Shown: piece after piece, positions 13,253 through 20,860 of the stretch
How the letters are laid out: each line of letters opens with the position of its first letter
Numbering within the stretch: position 1 is the first letter of the stretch
Assembly (NCBI GenBank): GCA_002358905.1
Contig: DEPT01000014.1
Coordinates: 1-24,728, forward strand
Direction: 5' to 3'
DNA from: Akkermansiaceae bacterium UBA3385
Lineage (GTDB): Bacteria > Verrucomicrobiota > Verrucomicrobiia > Verrucomicrobiales > Akkermansiaceae
DNA length: 24,728 nucleotides
The notes under the pieces: generated by a model
Told to the model about the DNA's origin: nothing
Databases searched by the model: none
What the model saw: only the letters and a program-made list of their open reading frames with translations
Program-made: the position numbers and the translations under genes

Positions 13253-14386
13253 TTATAGCAACTCCACCCCTCGCTGGCGCATCCACCAGGCATTTTCCTT
13301 ATTCCAGTCACAGAACCCGGCAGTATCTACAGTGCCATCCGGGTAGGTCTTCTGTTTAATCCAGCTTCCATCAGGGAAATGCCCGATACCCATGGCGGAA
13401 AGGCGAGCCCCGTTGCGCAGCAACCAAAGAGCCGCGATAATTCCTATCGAAGCCTCGCGGTGTCCTACTTCCTGAGCGGCTTGCTGGAGCAACTGCTTCG
13501 GGAAGTTCGTTCCATCATTGGTGGTCAGCACACGGGCAGGAGCCACTGGGGCTTCATTGAAGAAATCCTTCTCAAAGCGTGCCTCGCGCACCACGGCAAG
13601 ATCCGTTCTGGTACCCACGTCTGCCACGTCTCCATAGAAGTGATTACACCGCACCACTACATCCCATTCCCCGGCATCAATCCGGCTGCCCAGCCCACGC
13701 CCCACAATATCCTTGCCGGAGCCGATAAGCAGCACCTTTTTATTCCTGATGACCAGTGGCGGTTGTTTCATGGGCTCCAGCAGCAAATCTGCCGCCATAG
13801 CCTTAAGTCCCGGAGGTATGTCAGACCGCTCATCTATGTCCACATACCCCCAACGCTGCGTAGAAGAAATAAGTGCGTGATTAGCCGTTGGCAAGAAGAT
13901 TTTTTCCACATAGCCTGGCTTCCAGGCATATATCTGGCCATCCACCACATGCCGCTTCTGTTCTATCTTATTCTCCCAATGGCCAGCACCTTGTACTGTT
14001 CGCCAGGAATCTTCCCGTTGCTCAGTAACAGAAACACAACTATCTGCCCCCTCGCGTATAGCGCGGACAGCCTTATCTATCAGCCCCGGTTCACGCAGTG
14101 GCTGGGTCACCTGCACCAGTAGCATTACATCATCCGCAGCGGGTGAAATCTCCTTTTCGGCAAATTCAACATCAGCCTGATGGCTTTCCTGCGCTGTGCT
14201 GATATGCTGCCAACCTACAGGCAAACGCAGGGGAAGCTGAGTGCGTTCTCCTACGGTGTACACCTGCACCCCTTCCTCCATGTAGGCTATTTCGTTTATC
14301 AGCCATAAAATGGAGAACGGAGCCAGCAGGCGATTCTTTCCCGGGAACCGCTTACTTTCCTTAACTGTAATCAGTACGTGAATCAT
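13253..14386 (-). CDS. Cytidylyltransferase (CMP-sialic acid synthetase-like) fused to a GT29-like sialyltransferase domain
   Basis: This is a 377-residue two-domain protein. Residues 1-205 follow the CMP-nonulosonate synthetase pattern: KESKRFPGKN (9-18) stands for the KRxPGKN nucleotide loop, MLLVQVTQPLREPGLIDKAV (88-107), GADSCVSVTE (113-122), DGQIYAWKP (149-157) and a closing DIDE (183-186). Residues 214-377 resemble GT29 sialyltransferases: KKVLLIGSGKDIVGRGLGSR (216-235) with DVVVRCN (242-248) and DVGTRTD (256-262) as sialylmotif L, EASIGIIAALWLL (311-323) with AMGIG (331-335) as motif S, and CDWNKENAWW (359-368) near the end. One chain could therefore make CMP-sialic acid and transfer the sugar. 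No signal peptide or membrane helix is visible, so it should be cytoplasmic. Its ATG lies one base after the stop of the surface-protein gene. A related nonulosonic acid as substrate is possible. Confidence 0.75.
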   Translation of the reverse strand: MIHVLITVKESKRFPGKNRLLAPFSILWLINEIAYMEEGVQVYTVGERTQLPLRLPVGWQHISTAQESHQADVEFAEKEISPAADDVMLLVQVTQPLREPGLIDKAVRAIREGADSCVSVTEQREDSWRTVQGAGHWENKIEQKRHVVDGQIYAWKPGYVEKIFLPTANHALISSTQRWGYVDIDERSDIPPGLKAMAADLLLEPMKQPPLVIRNKKVLLIGSGKDIVGRGLGSRIDAGEWDVVVRCNHFYGDVADVGTRTDLAVVREARFEKDFFNEAPVAPARVLTTNDGTNFPKQLLQQAAQEVGHREASIGIIAALWLLRNGARLSAMGIGHFPDGSWIKQKTYPDGTVDTAGFCDWNKENAWWMRQRGVELL

Positions 14387-14387
14387 T

Positions 14388-17300
14388 TTATTTTCTGCGG
14401 CGGCGCGACATCAATGCTGTAAGAGCAAGTAGGCTCAGCGTAGTGGTTGCAGGTTCGGGAATTACCCGCATCATCGACAAGGAACCGGCCTCACCATTAT
14501 ACACAAAAACCAATTCTTTGCCCGAATCCAGGTTACTGAAATATTCGGCAGCCAGTAGTTCCTGGCCACTTGCGATGGTGGTATATTCCGATTCGCCTGT
14601 CTGAACGGCCAGCGAATCAAGGCCGCTCATCAGGGTCAGGCTTTGACCGGCCTGCAGCAGATTCACCATCTCCAGCATATTGCCGCCCAAGGTCAGGCTG
14701 GTGCCCAGCACTAGTGCGCCATCGAGCGTTAATGCTCCTTCCAGTAGCAGCGTAGAACCCGATGCCAGGGTCAGGCTACCTTCCAGCCGGGTCAGCGCAG
14801 AAAAAGCGGAGGTTGCGGTAGACTCCACTATCACATCACCAAAAATCTCACTTGTCCCCAGAGCTTCCAACTTGGTTCCTTCGTAGAAATGCAGCTCATA
14901 GTCCGCATGGCTAAGCACCGCATCCTTCACCAAAACCGTTGAATCCGAACCGGCGTGTGCAGTAATACCCCAACCTTTGTAAACGGCATCATCCTCCACG
15001 CGTAAGCGACCTCCATAGAGGTGTGTCATGGTGTTGATTTCCGAGGTGCGCGAGGCAAGTATTTCCGCTTCTGTACCATCTACATCACCCTTCACCTTAT
15101 ACAAGTCATCCACCGTAGTTGCACCAGTGAAGATGATATCGCCCGTCTGCTTGTGCACCACGCCCTCAGCATCCGTATAATCCGCATTGAACGCCACCGT
15201 GGAATCGGAAGCAATATAGATGCTATCCCGGAACTCGATGCTCTTATTCGCTGCGGCAGAAAAAGCGATACTATCTCCACTACCTCCCGCATAGATACTC
15301 CGTAAGCGATAGGTGCCGGATTGCACCTCTGCATTCTTCTCAAAGAGAACGGAATCATTGTTTCGGATATTCAGGTTGCCGCTAGCATAAATCACGCCGC
15401 CGCCATAAACCAAGGAACCTCTCGCCGAGTTCCCGCTGAAAGTCACGCTACCATTGTCACTCAGCATAATGGTGCTACAATCATCCCCATAAATCGCGCC
15501 GCCGCCATCGCTCGCCGTGTTCCCGCTGAAGGTTACACTCTCATTCCCGCTCAGCGTGATGGTGCTATAATAATACGCATAAATCGCGCTGCCGCCATCG
15601 CTCGCCGTGTTCCCGCTGAAGGTCACGCTGCCGTTATTACTCAGCGCGATGCTGCTGTTCCAATCCCCATAAATCGCGCCGCCTCTGGCATAGTAGTATG
15701 TAGGGCCACTCGCCGTGTTCCCGCTGAAGGTCACGCTACCATTGTCACTCAGCGTGATGGTGCTGTAATCACCCCCATAAATCGCGCCGCCGCCGCCATA
15801 GGCAAAGGAGGAGGAACTCGTCGTGTTCTCGCTGAAGATCACGCTACCATTGTCGCTCAACATGATGGTGCTGTAATCATCCCCATAAATCGCGCCGCCA
15901 TTGCTCGCCGTGTTCTCGCTGAAGGTTACACTCTCATTCCCGCTCAGCATGATGGTTTTCCCATAAATCGCGCCGCCTGAACCGGACGTTATGATATCTT
16001 TAAAATCCAACGATTGATAATGATGCCAGGGTGATCCGGTAGAGATTTGCCGCGTATCATAACGGAATATTCCATTGAAATATTGGCTGAAGGTCTCTTC
16101 ATTGTAATTTAAAATCAAGAGATTATTTACCCAACTGACATCATCACGGTCATAAGCAGAAGAACCCGTTACTGTGAGCGTTTCTGCATCCCACCCGCTC
16201 CATTCACCGCTCACATACAGCAACACCTTATTCTCATACTCGTGCGTTCCATCATTATCGAAAGCCAAAGTCATGCCACCGGCAATGCTCAGATTGCCTG
16301 CTAAAGCAGCGCATTCCTCCATGTCTGTTGCATGCAGCATAAACGTGCTTCCTGCCAGCATCTGCAGATTGCCGATAATCGTGTTGCTTCCTGCCAGCTC
16401 CAGCGTGGTACCGGCGTTGAAGGTCAGGTCATAGCTACTGTGGTCCAGAGTGGCATCCTTCACTAGTACCGTGGCGGAAGAGCCCTCGTGCACAGTGATG
16501 CCATAGCCTCGGTAAACGGCCCCATCTTCCACACGCAGATGACCGCCGTAGAGATGGGTTATGGTCCACACTTCCGACGTGCGGGAGTTGAGGATTTCTT
16601 CCGCCGTAGCCGTGCGTTCTGACCCGGCAGCAGTCAACAACTCGTTGAGGTGTTGTTCCGCGTATGCACCAGTGAAAAGAATATCCCCTTGCTGCTTATG
16701 CACCTTACCCTCAGCATCGGTGTAATCAGCATTGAACGCCACCGTGGAATCGGAAGCAATATAGATGCTATCCCGGAACTCGATGCTCTTATTCGCAGCG
16801 GCAGAAAAAACGATGCCATCTCCACTAACACCCACATCTATACTGCGCAGGCGGTAACTTCCGTTGCGAATCTCCACATTTTTCTCGAATAGAACGGAAT
16901 CATTGTTTCGGATATTCAAGTTGCCGTATGTGCGAATCGCGCCGCCATCGGCATTGCTTAAAGAGCCACTCGCCGAGTTCCCGCTGAAGGTCACGCTACC
17001 ATTGTCGCTCAGCGTTATCGAGCTACCATGAATAGCGCCGCCATAGGCAGCGAAGCCACTCGCTGTGTTCCCGCTGAACTCCACACTCTCATTGTTGCTC
17101 AGCGTGATGGTGCTACCATAAATCGCGCCGCCAGCGACACTGGCGTGGTACCCGACGTCGCAGGAAGCCGTGTTCCCTCTGAAGGTCACGCTACCATTGT
17201 CACTCAGCGTGATGGTACTACCATAAATCGCGCCGCCATCGGCATCGGCATAGATGTCGTCGCCGGTGAATGAGGATGTTGCGAAAGCCGTGTTCTCGCT

Positions 17301-18374
17301 GAATTCCACGCTACCATTCCCGCTCAGCATGATGCTGCTGCTACCATAAATCGCGCCGCCGTTGGCATAGAAGAAAGAGGAGGAGGAGGTGGTGGTGGTG
17401 GAACTCGCAGTGTTCCCTCTGAAGGTCACGCTGCCATTGTCGCTCAGCGCGATGGTGCTGTAATCATCCCCATAAATCGCGCCGCCATAGGCAGAGGAGG
17501 AGGGAGTGGAATACTCAATATTCTTAAAACACACCCCGGCATAGTATTGATAATCAGCCCCACTAGTCCTGCGGGTGGTGATAGTCACGGCCTTCTTCAC
17601 CGTTTTGTTATGCCTCACGAGCTGCAGGTTGCCGTCAGCTGTGAGCACCAAGGTGGAGTCAGCCCAGAATCCGGAGCCAGGTTGCGTGGTGTCAAAATAG
17701 CTGGAGATGGCGTTATTGCCTTCTCCCAGCGAAATAGTATTGCCCTGAGAGTCTCTCAACTCAGAAACGCCGGTAAGGAGAGTGTAGGTCTTGCCATCGC
17801 CATTACCACAGCCGGAAAGCTGCAGCTGAGTATCCCCCTGCAGAGAGAGGGAAGAATTATTCAGGCTTGTAGCGGACCCTGAGCCTGAATAATCTACAGA
17901 CAAACAAGAATCCGATTCCAGCACAAGGGCAGATTTAAGTACTGAGTTGTTGGAACCCACGGCCAGAGTTTCTCCGGAAGAGACATTAAGCGAATTGCCC
18001 ACATCCAGCGAGCCGCCCAACATCGACAAGGTGTCAAAGTTGAGGCCATTATCGTCTAGTTCAATCACAACATCTGCCCCACTGGCAATGTTTATCTGCC
18101 CGACTGAGATATCTTCGCCAAGGGAAATGGTGGCATCGCTTGCAAAAGAAACATTGTCACCCGTTGCGAAGGAAGCTGCTTCGCCCGCCGCATTGGTAAA
18201 GGCCTTGTTTTCGGTATCGGTATTCCAGGTAAGAGTAGCACCATCAAAAACAAGGTTTTGAGGCTCTGACTCAGTTACAGCCGATGCAGAACCGCTGCCT
18301 AGTGACAAAGCCACCATAGAGACAAGGCTGGAAAGAACGGATTTGCGGAGAGAGAAAGGAAGATGTAACCTCAT
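14388..18374 (-). CDS. Large Pmp-like repeat surface protein with PEP-CTERM sorting tail
   Basis: This is a 1328-residue exported protein. Residues 1-32 form a signal peptide (cleavage after ASA). Two similar halves follow. Each has a run of GGAIYG ... LSDNGSVTFSGNTAS units (six in the first half, seven in the second, counting variants) ending in NLNIRNNDSVLFEKN and a conserved block with AANKSIEFRDSIYIASDS. GGA(I/V) and FxxN are the signature of chlamydial polymorphic membrane proteins, which form beta-helix adhesins. The C-terminus has no autotransporter barrel. Instead the last 25 residues are a PEP-CTERM tail (VIPEPA, a short hydrophobic helix, RRRRK), so export and anchoring should depend on an exosortase encoded elsewhere. 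It is the first gene of an operon with the sialyltransferase fusion. Low-complexity Ser/Thr/Gly/Asn-rich segments offer many possible glycosylation sites. Confidence 0.88.
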   Translation of the reverse strand: MRLHLPFSLRKSVLSSLVSMVALSLGSGSASAVTESEPQNLVFDGATLTWNTDTENKAFTNAAGEAASFATGDNVSFASDATISLGEDISVGQINIASGADVVIELDDNGLNFDTLSMLGGSLDVGNSLNVSSGETLAVGSNNSVLKSALVLESDSCLSVDYSGSGSATSLNNSSLSLQGDTQLQLSGCGNGDGKTYTLLTGVSELRDSQGNTISLGEGNNAISSYFDTTQPGSGFWADSTLVLTADGNLQLVRHNKTVKKAVTITTRRTSGADYQYYAGVCFKNIEYSTPSSSAYGGAIYGDDYSTIALSDNGSVTFRGNTASSTTTTSSSSFFYANGGAIYGSSSIMLSGNGSVEFSENTAFATSSFTGDDIYADADGGAIYGSTITLSDNGSVTFRGNTASCDVGYHASVAGGAIYGSTITLSNNESVEFSGNTASGFAAYGGAIHGSSITLSDNGSVTFSGNSASGSLSNADGGAIRTYGNLNIRNNDSVLFEKNVEIRNGSYRLRSIDVGVSGDGIVFSAAANKSIEFRDSIYIASDSTVAFNADYTDAEGKVHKQQGDILFTGAYAEQHLNELLTAAGSERTATAEEILNSRTSEVWTITHLYGGHLRVEDGAVYRGYGITVHEGSSATVLVKDATLDHSSYDLTFNAGTTLELAGSNTIIGNLQMLAGSTFMLHATDMEECAALAGNLSIAGGMTLAFDNDGTHEYENKVLLYVSGEWSGWDAETLTVTGSSAYDRDDVSWVNNLLILNYNEETFSQYFNGIFRYDTRQISTGSPWHHYQSLDFKDIITSGSGGAIYGKTIMLSGNESVTFSENTASNGGAIYGDDYSTIMLSDNGSVIFSENTTSSSSFAYGGGGAIYGGDYSTITLSDNGSVTFSGNTASGPTYYYARGGAIYGDWNSSIALSNNGSVTFSGNTASDGGSAIYAYYYSTITLSGNESVTFSGNTASDGGGAIYGDDCSTIMLSDNGSVTFSGNSARGSLVYGGGVIYASGNLNIRNNDSVLFEKNAEVQSGTYRLRSIYAGGSGDSIAFSAAANKSIEFRDSIYIASDSTVAFNADYTDAEGVVHKQTGDIIFTGATTVDDLYKVKGDVDGTEAEILASRTSEINTMTHLYGGRLRVEDDAVYKGWGITAHAGSDSTVLVKDAVLSHADYELHFYEGTKLEALGTSEIFGDVIVESTATSAFSALTRLEGSLTLASGSTLLLEGALTLDGALVLGTSLTLGGNMLEMVNLLQAGQSLTLMSGLDSLAVQTGESEYTTIASGQELLAAEYFSNLDSGKELVFVYNGEAGSLSMMRVIPEPATTTLSLLALTALMSRRRRK
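15184..15251 (-). repeat. 68-bp perfect direct repeat inside the surface-protein gene, C-terminal copy
   Basis: Identical to 16729-16796. The copies are 1545 bp apart, exactly 515 codons, so recombination between them would delete or duplicate one whole half of the protein in frame. Confidence 0.95.
16729..16796 (-). repeat. 68-bp perfect direct repeat inside the surface-protein gene, N-terminal copy
   Basis: Partner of 15184-15251, in the same orientation and frame. It encodes the conserved segment with KSIEFRDSIYIASDS that ends each half. Confidence 0.95.
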
Positions 18375-18411
18375 GGCTTATGTAAAGAGTATGAGTTGAA
18401 AGATACGGTGT

Positions 18412-18440
18412 ATGCTACCATATACCTGCTCTGCTTTCAA
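18412..18440 (-). promoter_or_regulatory. Putative promoter of the surface-protein/sialyltransferase operon
   Basis: Read on the minus strand: TTGAAA (18440-18435), 17 bp, TAGCAT (18417-18412). The transcript would start about 30 bases before the ATG at 18374. It diverges from the RloA promoter. Confidence 0.58.
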
Positions 18441-18539
18441 GCTGGTTCGTTACAATTGACAAACTTATCACACCAAACAAGCACTTGCGTGGTTGCAATG
18501 ACACCATGACCATAGAAACAGCATTTTCCTGAATGCCGG

Positions 18540-18555
18540 TGAAAAACGGTCGTTC
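18540..18555. repeat. 16-bp direct repeat, left side of the RloAB module
   Basis: TGAAAAACGGTCGTTC, identical to 20575-20590. A second block farther on also recurs with differences (TGAGTGTTTTATTT at 18568 against TGAGCGGGTTATTT at 20608), so the duplicated flank spans about 45 bp with a size difference in the middle. Confidence 0.9.
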
Positions 18556-18623
18556 TAGGGAGGTTTTTGAGTGTTTTATTTACACAAACCCCAAAAAAAC
18601 TGGAGTTTGCTAGAAGCGAAGGA

Positions 18624-18652
18624 TTGACAGAAAATTAAGGGTAAGGTACAAT
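18624..18652 (+). promoter_or_regulatory. Strong sigma-70 promoter of the RloAB module
   Basis: TTGACA (18624-18629), exactly 17 bp, TACAAT (18647-18652): a perfect -35, optimal spacing and one deviation in the -10. The transcript would start near 18659, about 14 bases before the ATG at 18673. It lies inside the direct repeats, so it travels with the module. Confidence 0.8.
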
Positions 18653-18672
18653 ACTGGCTGTATCTCACCAAC

Positions 18673-19971
18673 ATGCTAGTCAATTTTTCATATGCTAATT
18701 ACATGGCCTATTTGCAGCCAACGGAGTTTTCTATGGTTGCGGGAAGGTTCAGAACTCATCGTTCTTCTCTCATGCCGATACCTGGAGAGCCCAGCTCCAA
18801 ATTGCTGCCTATTACGGCAATATACGGAGGAAATGCATCAGGTAAATCAACTTTTGTTCATGCGATGAAATGCCTGCGACGAATTGTTCTTACTGGTAAA
18901 GTTACTCACGTGGAACCACATTTGTTTGCTGCGGAAGGCAAAACGACCCCAACCTCATTCAAATGCATTTTTGTTTCAGAGGATCGGGTTATGAAATACC
19001 ATATTGATATTCTATCAGGTAAGGTTGTTCGAGAATCCTTGGGCGACATTACAAAAGGACAAGAAAAATGTATTTTCGACAGAATTCCTGGAGAACAGTG
19101 TGTGGTTGGGTCTCAATTCGTTGATGATTTCCCTGTAGAGGAGCTTAGATACGGCGTTAAAATGGGAAGCACCTTGCCGGAGAAAGAGGTGTTTTTGACC
19201 ACTATTATAAAACTACAAGTGCCGGTTTTTCTTCAGGATGCCAGCCGCTGCTATAAGTGGTTTGCTGAAACTCTGTGTATCGTTGAAGCTGATAGCAAGC
19301 GAGTTGGGCTTGGTTTGGATTTGCTGACCCAATTGACCAGCTATTCAACAGCTCTTTCCGATGCGGATACCGGCGTGGAAAAGCTTCAGTTTCACGAAGT
19401 TGACGCCAATATTGAGGATGTAGTTTCCCGTCCTTTATTATCGGAATTCAGAAATTCTGATACAAATGTCATGGTTGTTCCTAATGACCATTCCATGCTT
19501 CTCGTAAAAGAAAATGAGGAAATAAAGGCCATCAAATGTTATTCCGCATACACCGCGGAGGATGGTTCAGAAACGATTATTCCGTTAGCTAAGGAAAGTG
19601 ACGGTACTCGTCGCTATTTGCATCTGCTTCCTATTTTGTTGGACAAGCAGCGAGACAGCGTTTATATAGTTGATGAACTGGATAGAAGTCTTCATACTAA
19701 GCTTTCACGTTCTCTCATCAGAAATTTCCGTCGCATTGTAGAGAGTAAGGAATGCAAACTTCAGCTTATATTCACAACACACGACGTTATCCTCATGGAG
19801 GGAGATAATTTTCGAAAGGATGAAATTTGGGTAACAGAAAGAGATGAGGTACACCAAGCTCACCTCATTTCTATGGCTGAATATAAGGACATCCGTCCAG
19901 ATAATCAGTTGCGTAAAAGCTATCTTGAGGGTAGAATGGGTGGCTTACCCAACATGAATTGTTGCGTATGA
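18673..19971 (+). CDS. rloA: AbiL/RloA-type AAA ATPase of an anti-phage pair
   Basis: This is a 432-residue ATPase of the OLD/RloA/AbiLi type, with the ABC-like head. The Walker A motif is GGNASGKST (52-60), very close to the N-terminus as is normal here. A signature-like SDGTRR lies at 309-314, Walker B is VYIVDELD (330-337) and the switch histidine is in TTHD (368-371). The middle (about 100-300) is a family-specific insertion. In this family the ATPase senses phage infection and controls a toxic nuclease partner, here the overlapping RloB-type gene. Base composition is lower in GC than tig or tyrS, in keeping with horizontal gain. The final residues overlap the next start (ATGA). Confidence 0.88.
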   Translation: MLVNFSYANYMAYLQPTEFSMVAGRFRTHRSSLMPIPGEPSSKLLPITAIYGGNASGKSTFVHAMKCLRRIVLTGKVTHVEPHLFAAEGKTTPTSFKCIFVSEDRVMKYHIDILSGKVVRESLGDITKGQEKCIFDRIPGEQCVVGSQFVDDFPVEELRYGVKMGSTLPEKEVFLTTIIKLQVPVFLQDASRCYKWFAETLCIVEADSKRVGLGLDLLTQLTSYSTALSDADTGVEKLQFHEVDANIEDVVSRPLLSEFRNSDTNVMVVPNDHSMLLVKENEEIKAIKCYSAYTAEDGSETIIPLAKESDGTRRYLHLLPILLDKQRDSVYIVDELDRSLHTKLSRSLIRNFRRIVESKECKLQLIFTTHDVILMEGDNFRKDEIWVTERDEVHQAHLISMAEYKDIRPDNQLRKSYLEGRMGGLPNMNCCV

Positions 19972-20561
19972 GTACTTTTAGTCGCAGAGAAAATCAAAGC
20001 GCATACCGCAGAATCTTCTACTTTGTGACAGAGGGCTCTGCGACAGAACAGGCTTATCTTAGAATCGTCTGGAACAGACTCCTTTTGCGTGAGCGCTGTA
20101 CTGCACGCTTTTGTCACGAAAAATCGAGCATCCCTTCAATGTTGTCTTCAGCTCGAAAGATAGAGAAAGACCGTTCGTTCAAGCCACGAAAAGGTGACGA
20201 AATTTGGATTATTCTGGACTTAGATGAAGGAAGCCATTTTCCTGAGCAATTTGCAGCGCTGTCGGCATGGGAGAAAGAGCAACCATATCGTCATGTTGCC
20301 ATTACTACACCACGATTTGAATATTGGCTTCTCATGCACCTAGATGAACGCCCCAGTAAAGAGAAGTGCATGCTTGATGACTACATGGAACAGCGTATAC
20401 CCAATTTCAAAAATTTACCGATAGGGACTACTGCTATAACCAAGGCTCGCATCGAAGCGGCAATGGAACGCGCTAATTCTGCTCCTATTCCATGCTGTGA
20501 TAATCCATCCATCGTTGGTAGTGGTCTTGGCGAATTGATTCAACACCTTACGCGGCAGTAA
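19968..20561 (+). CDS. rloB: RloB-like (AbiLii) protein, Toprim-type effector of the pair
   Basis: This is a 197-residue protein of the RloB family. I chose the ATG at 19968 because it overlaps the RloA stop as ATGA, which implies coupled translation; the TTG at 19959 in the same frame is less likely. The Toprim-like acidic residues are in place: Glu22 in FYFVTEGSATE (17-27), Asp84 and Asp86 in WIILDLDEG (80-88), and Glu118 in TPRFEYWLLMH (114-124), a family signature. Such proteins are thought to be the nuclease effector that the ATPase releases on infection, leading to abortive infection. No signal peptide or membrane segment is visible. A duplicated 16-bp sequence lies 13 bases beyond the stop, marking the module edge. 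Confidence 0.88.
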   Translation: MSTFSRRENQSAYRRIFYFVTEGSATEQAYLRIVWNRLLLRERCTARFCHEKSSIPSMLSSARKIEKDRSFKPRKGDEIWIILDLDEGSHFPEQFAALSAWEKEQPYRHVAITTPRFEYWLLMHLDERPSKEKCMLDDYMEQRIPNFKNLPIGTTAITKARIEAAMERANSAPIPCCDNPSIVGSGLGELIQHLTRQ

Positions 20562-20574
20562 AACAACTGCAATC

Positions 20575-20590
20575 TGAAAAACGGTCGTTC
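20575..20590. repeat. 16-bp direct repeat, right side of the RloAB module
   Basis: An exact copy of 18540-18555 in the same orientation, 2035 bp away. Together they enclose the promoter, rloA and rloB and nothing else. Confidence 0.9.
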
Positions 20591-20602
20591 CGGGGGCTAT
20601 AT

Positions 20603-20639
20603 ATGCATGAGCGGGTTATTTCGACCTCTCCTCATGCAT
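20603..20639. repeat. Inverted repeat downstream of RloAB
   Basis: The 9-bp perfect arms ATGCATGAG (20603-20611) and CTCATGCAT (20631-20639) may also pair GGT with ACC inside the loop. There is no T-run. It could be a transcript 3' structure or a recombination feature next to the 16-bp repeat. Confidence 0.45.
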
Positions 20640-20684
20640 TGAATGTGTGAGCATTCCAACATATAACCCAACAACGACCAAAAG

Positions 20685-20840
20685 ATGAGTACAAAATCGA
20701 ACATCGGCATCTGGAACGAAGATGGAAGTCTGGATGTCATTTATTGTCACTGGGACAATCAGAGGTGCAACAATTTTGCATCTCATGACCTTTTCATTTC
20801 GAGACAAAAAAACTCCCGTCTTTCAGCAAGGCGGGAGTAA
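20685..20840 (+). pseudogene. Remnant of a small phage-type protein (IGIxNEDGS ... IYCHWD family)
   Basis: This 51-codon frame starts MSTKSNIGIWNEDGS and continues LDVIYCHWDNQRC. I recognise this N-terminus from short proteins common in phages and mobile elements of gut bacteria (typically IYCHWDGYPE...), which are longer. Here the family pattern is lost after IYCHWD and the frame ends inside the trigger-factor terminator hairpin, so this looks like a truncated leftover. Its position just outside the RloAB module supports past traffic of mobile DNA at this locus. Recognition is from memory and not from a search. Confidence 0.5.
20804..20838 (-). terminator. Intrinsic terminator of tig
   Basis: The 11-bp stem (ACTCCCGTCTT at 20812-20822 with AAGGCGGGAGT at 20828-20838; one T-G pair) is followed on the minus strand by seven Ts. 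It lies 22 bases after the tig stop. Confidence 0.93.
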
Positions 20841-20860
20841 AAATGCAATGTGTGACGTTT

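Noticed and set aside
15321..15980. A 219-codon plus-strand frame opposite the surface-protein repeats, with repeating PINRAA and RRVPAEGH units
   Set aside because: The repetition mirrors the DNA repeats of the minus-strand gene, which has a signal peptide, a sorting tail and a promoter; this frame has none.
15360..17500. A CRISPR-like pattern of regularly spaced repeats
   Set aside because: The repeats are about 70-120 bp apart, vary with synonymous changes and stay in one reading frame that encodes GGAIYG and FxxN units, so they are protein repeats.
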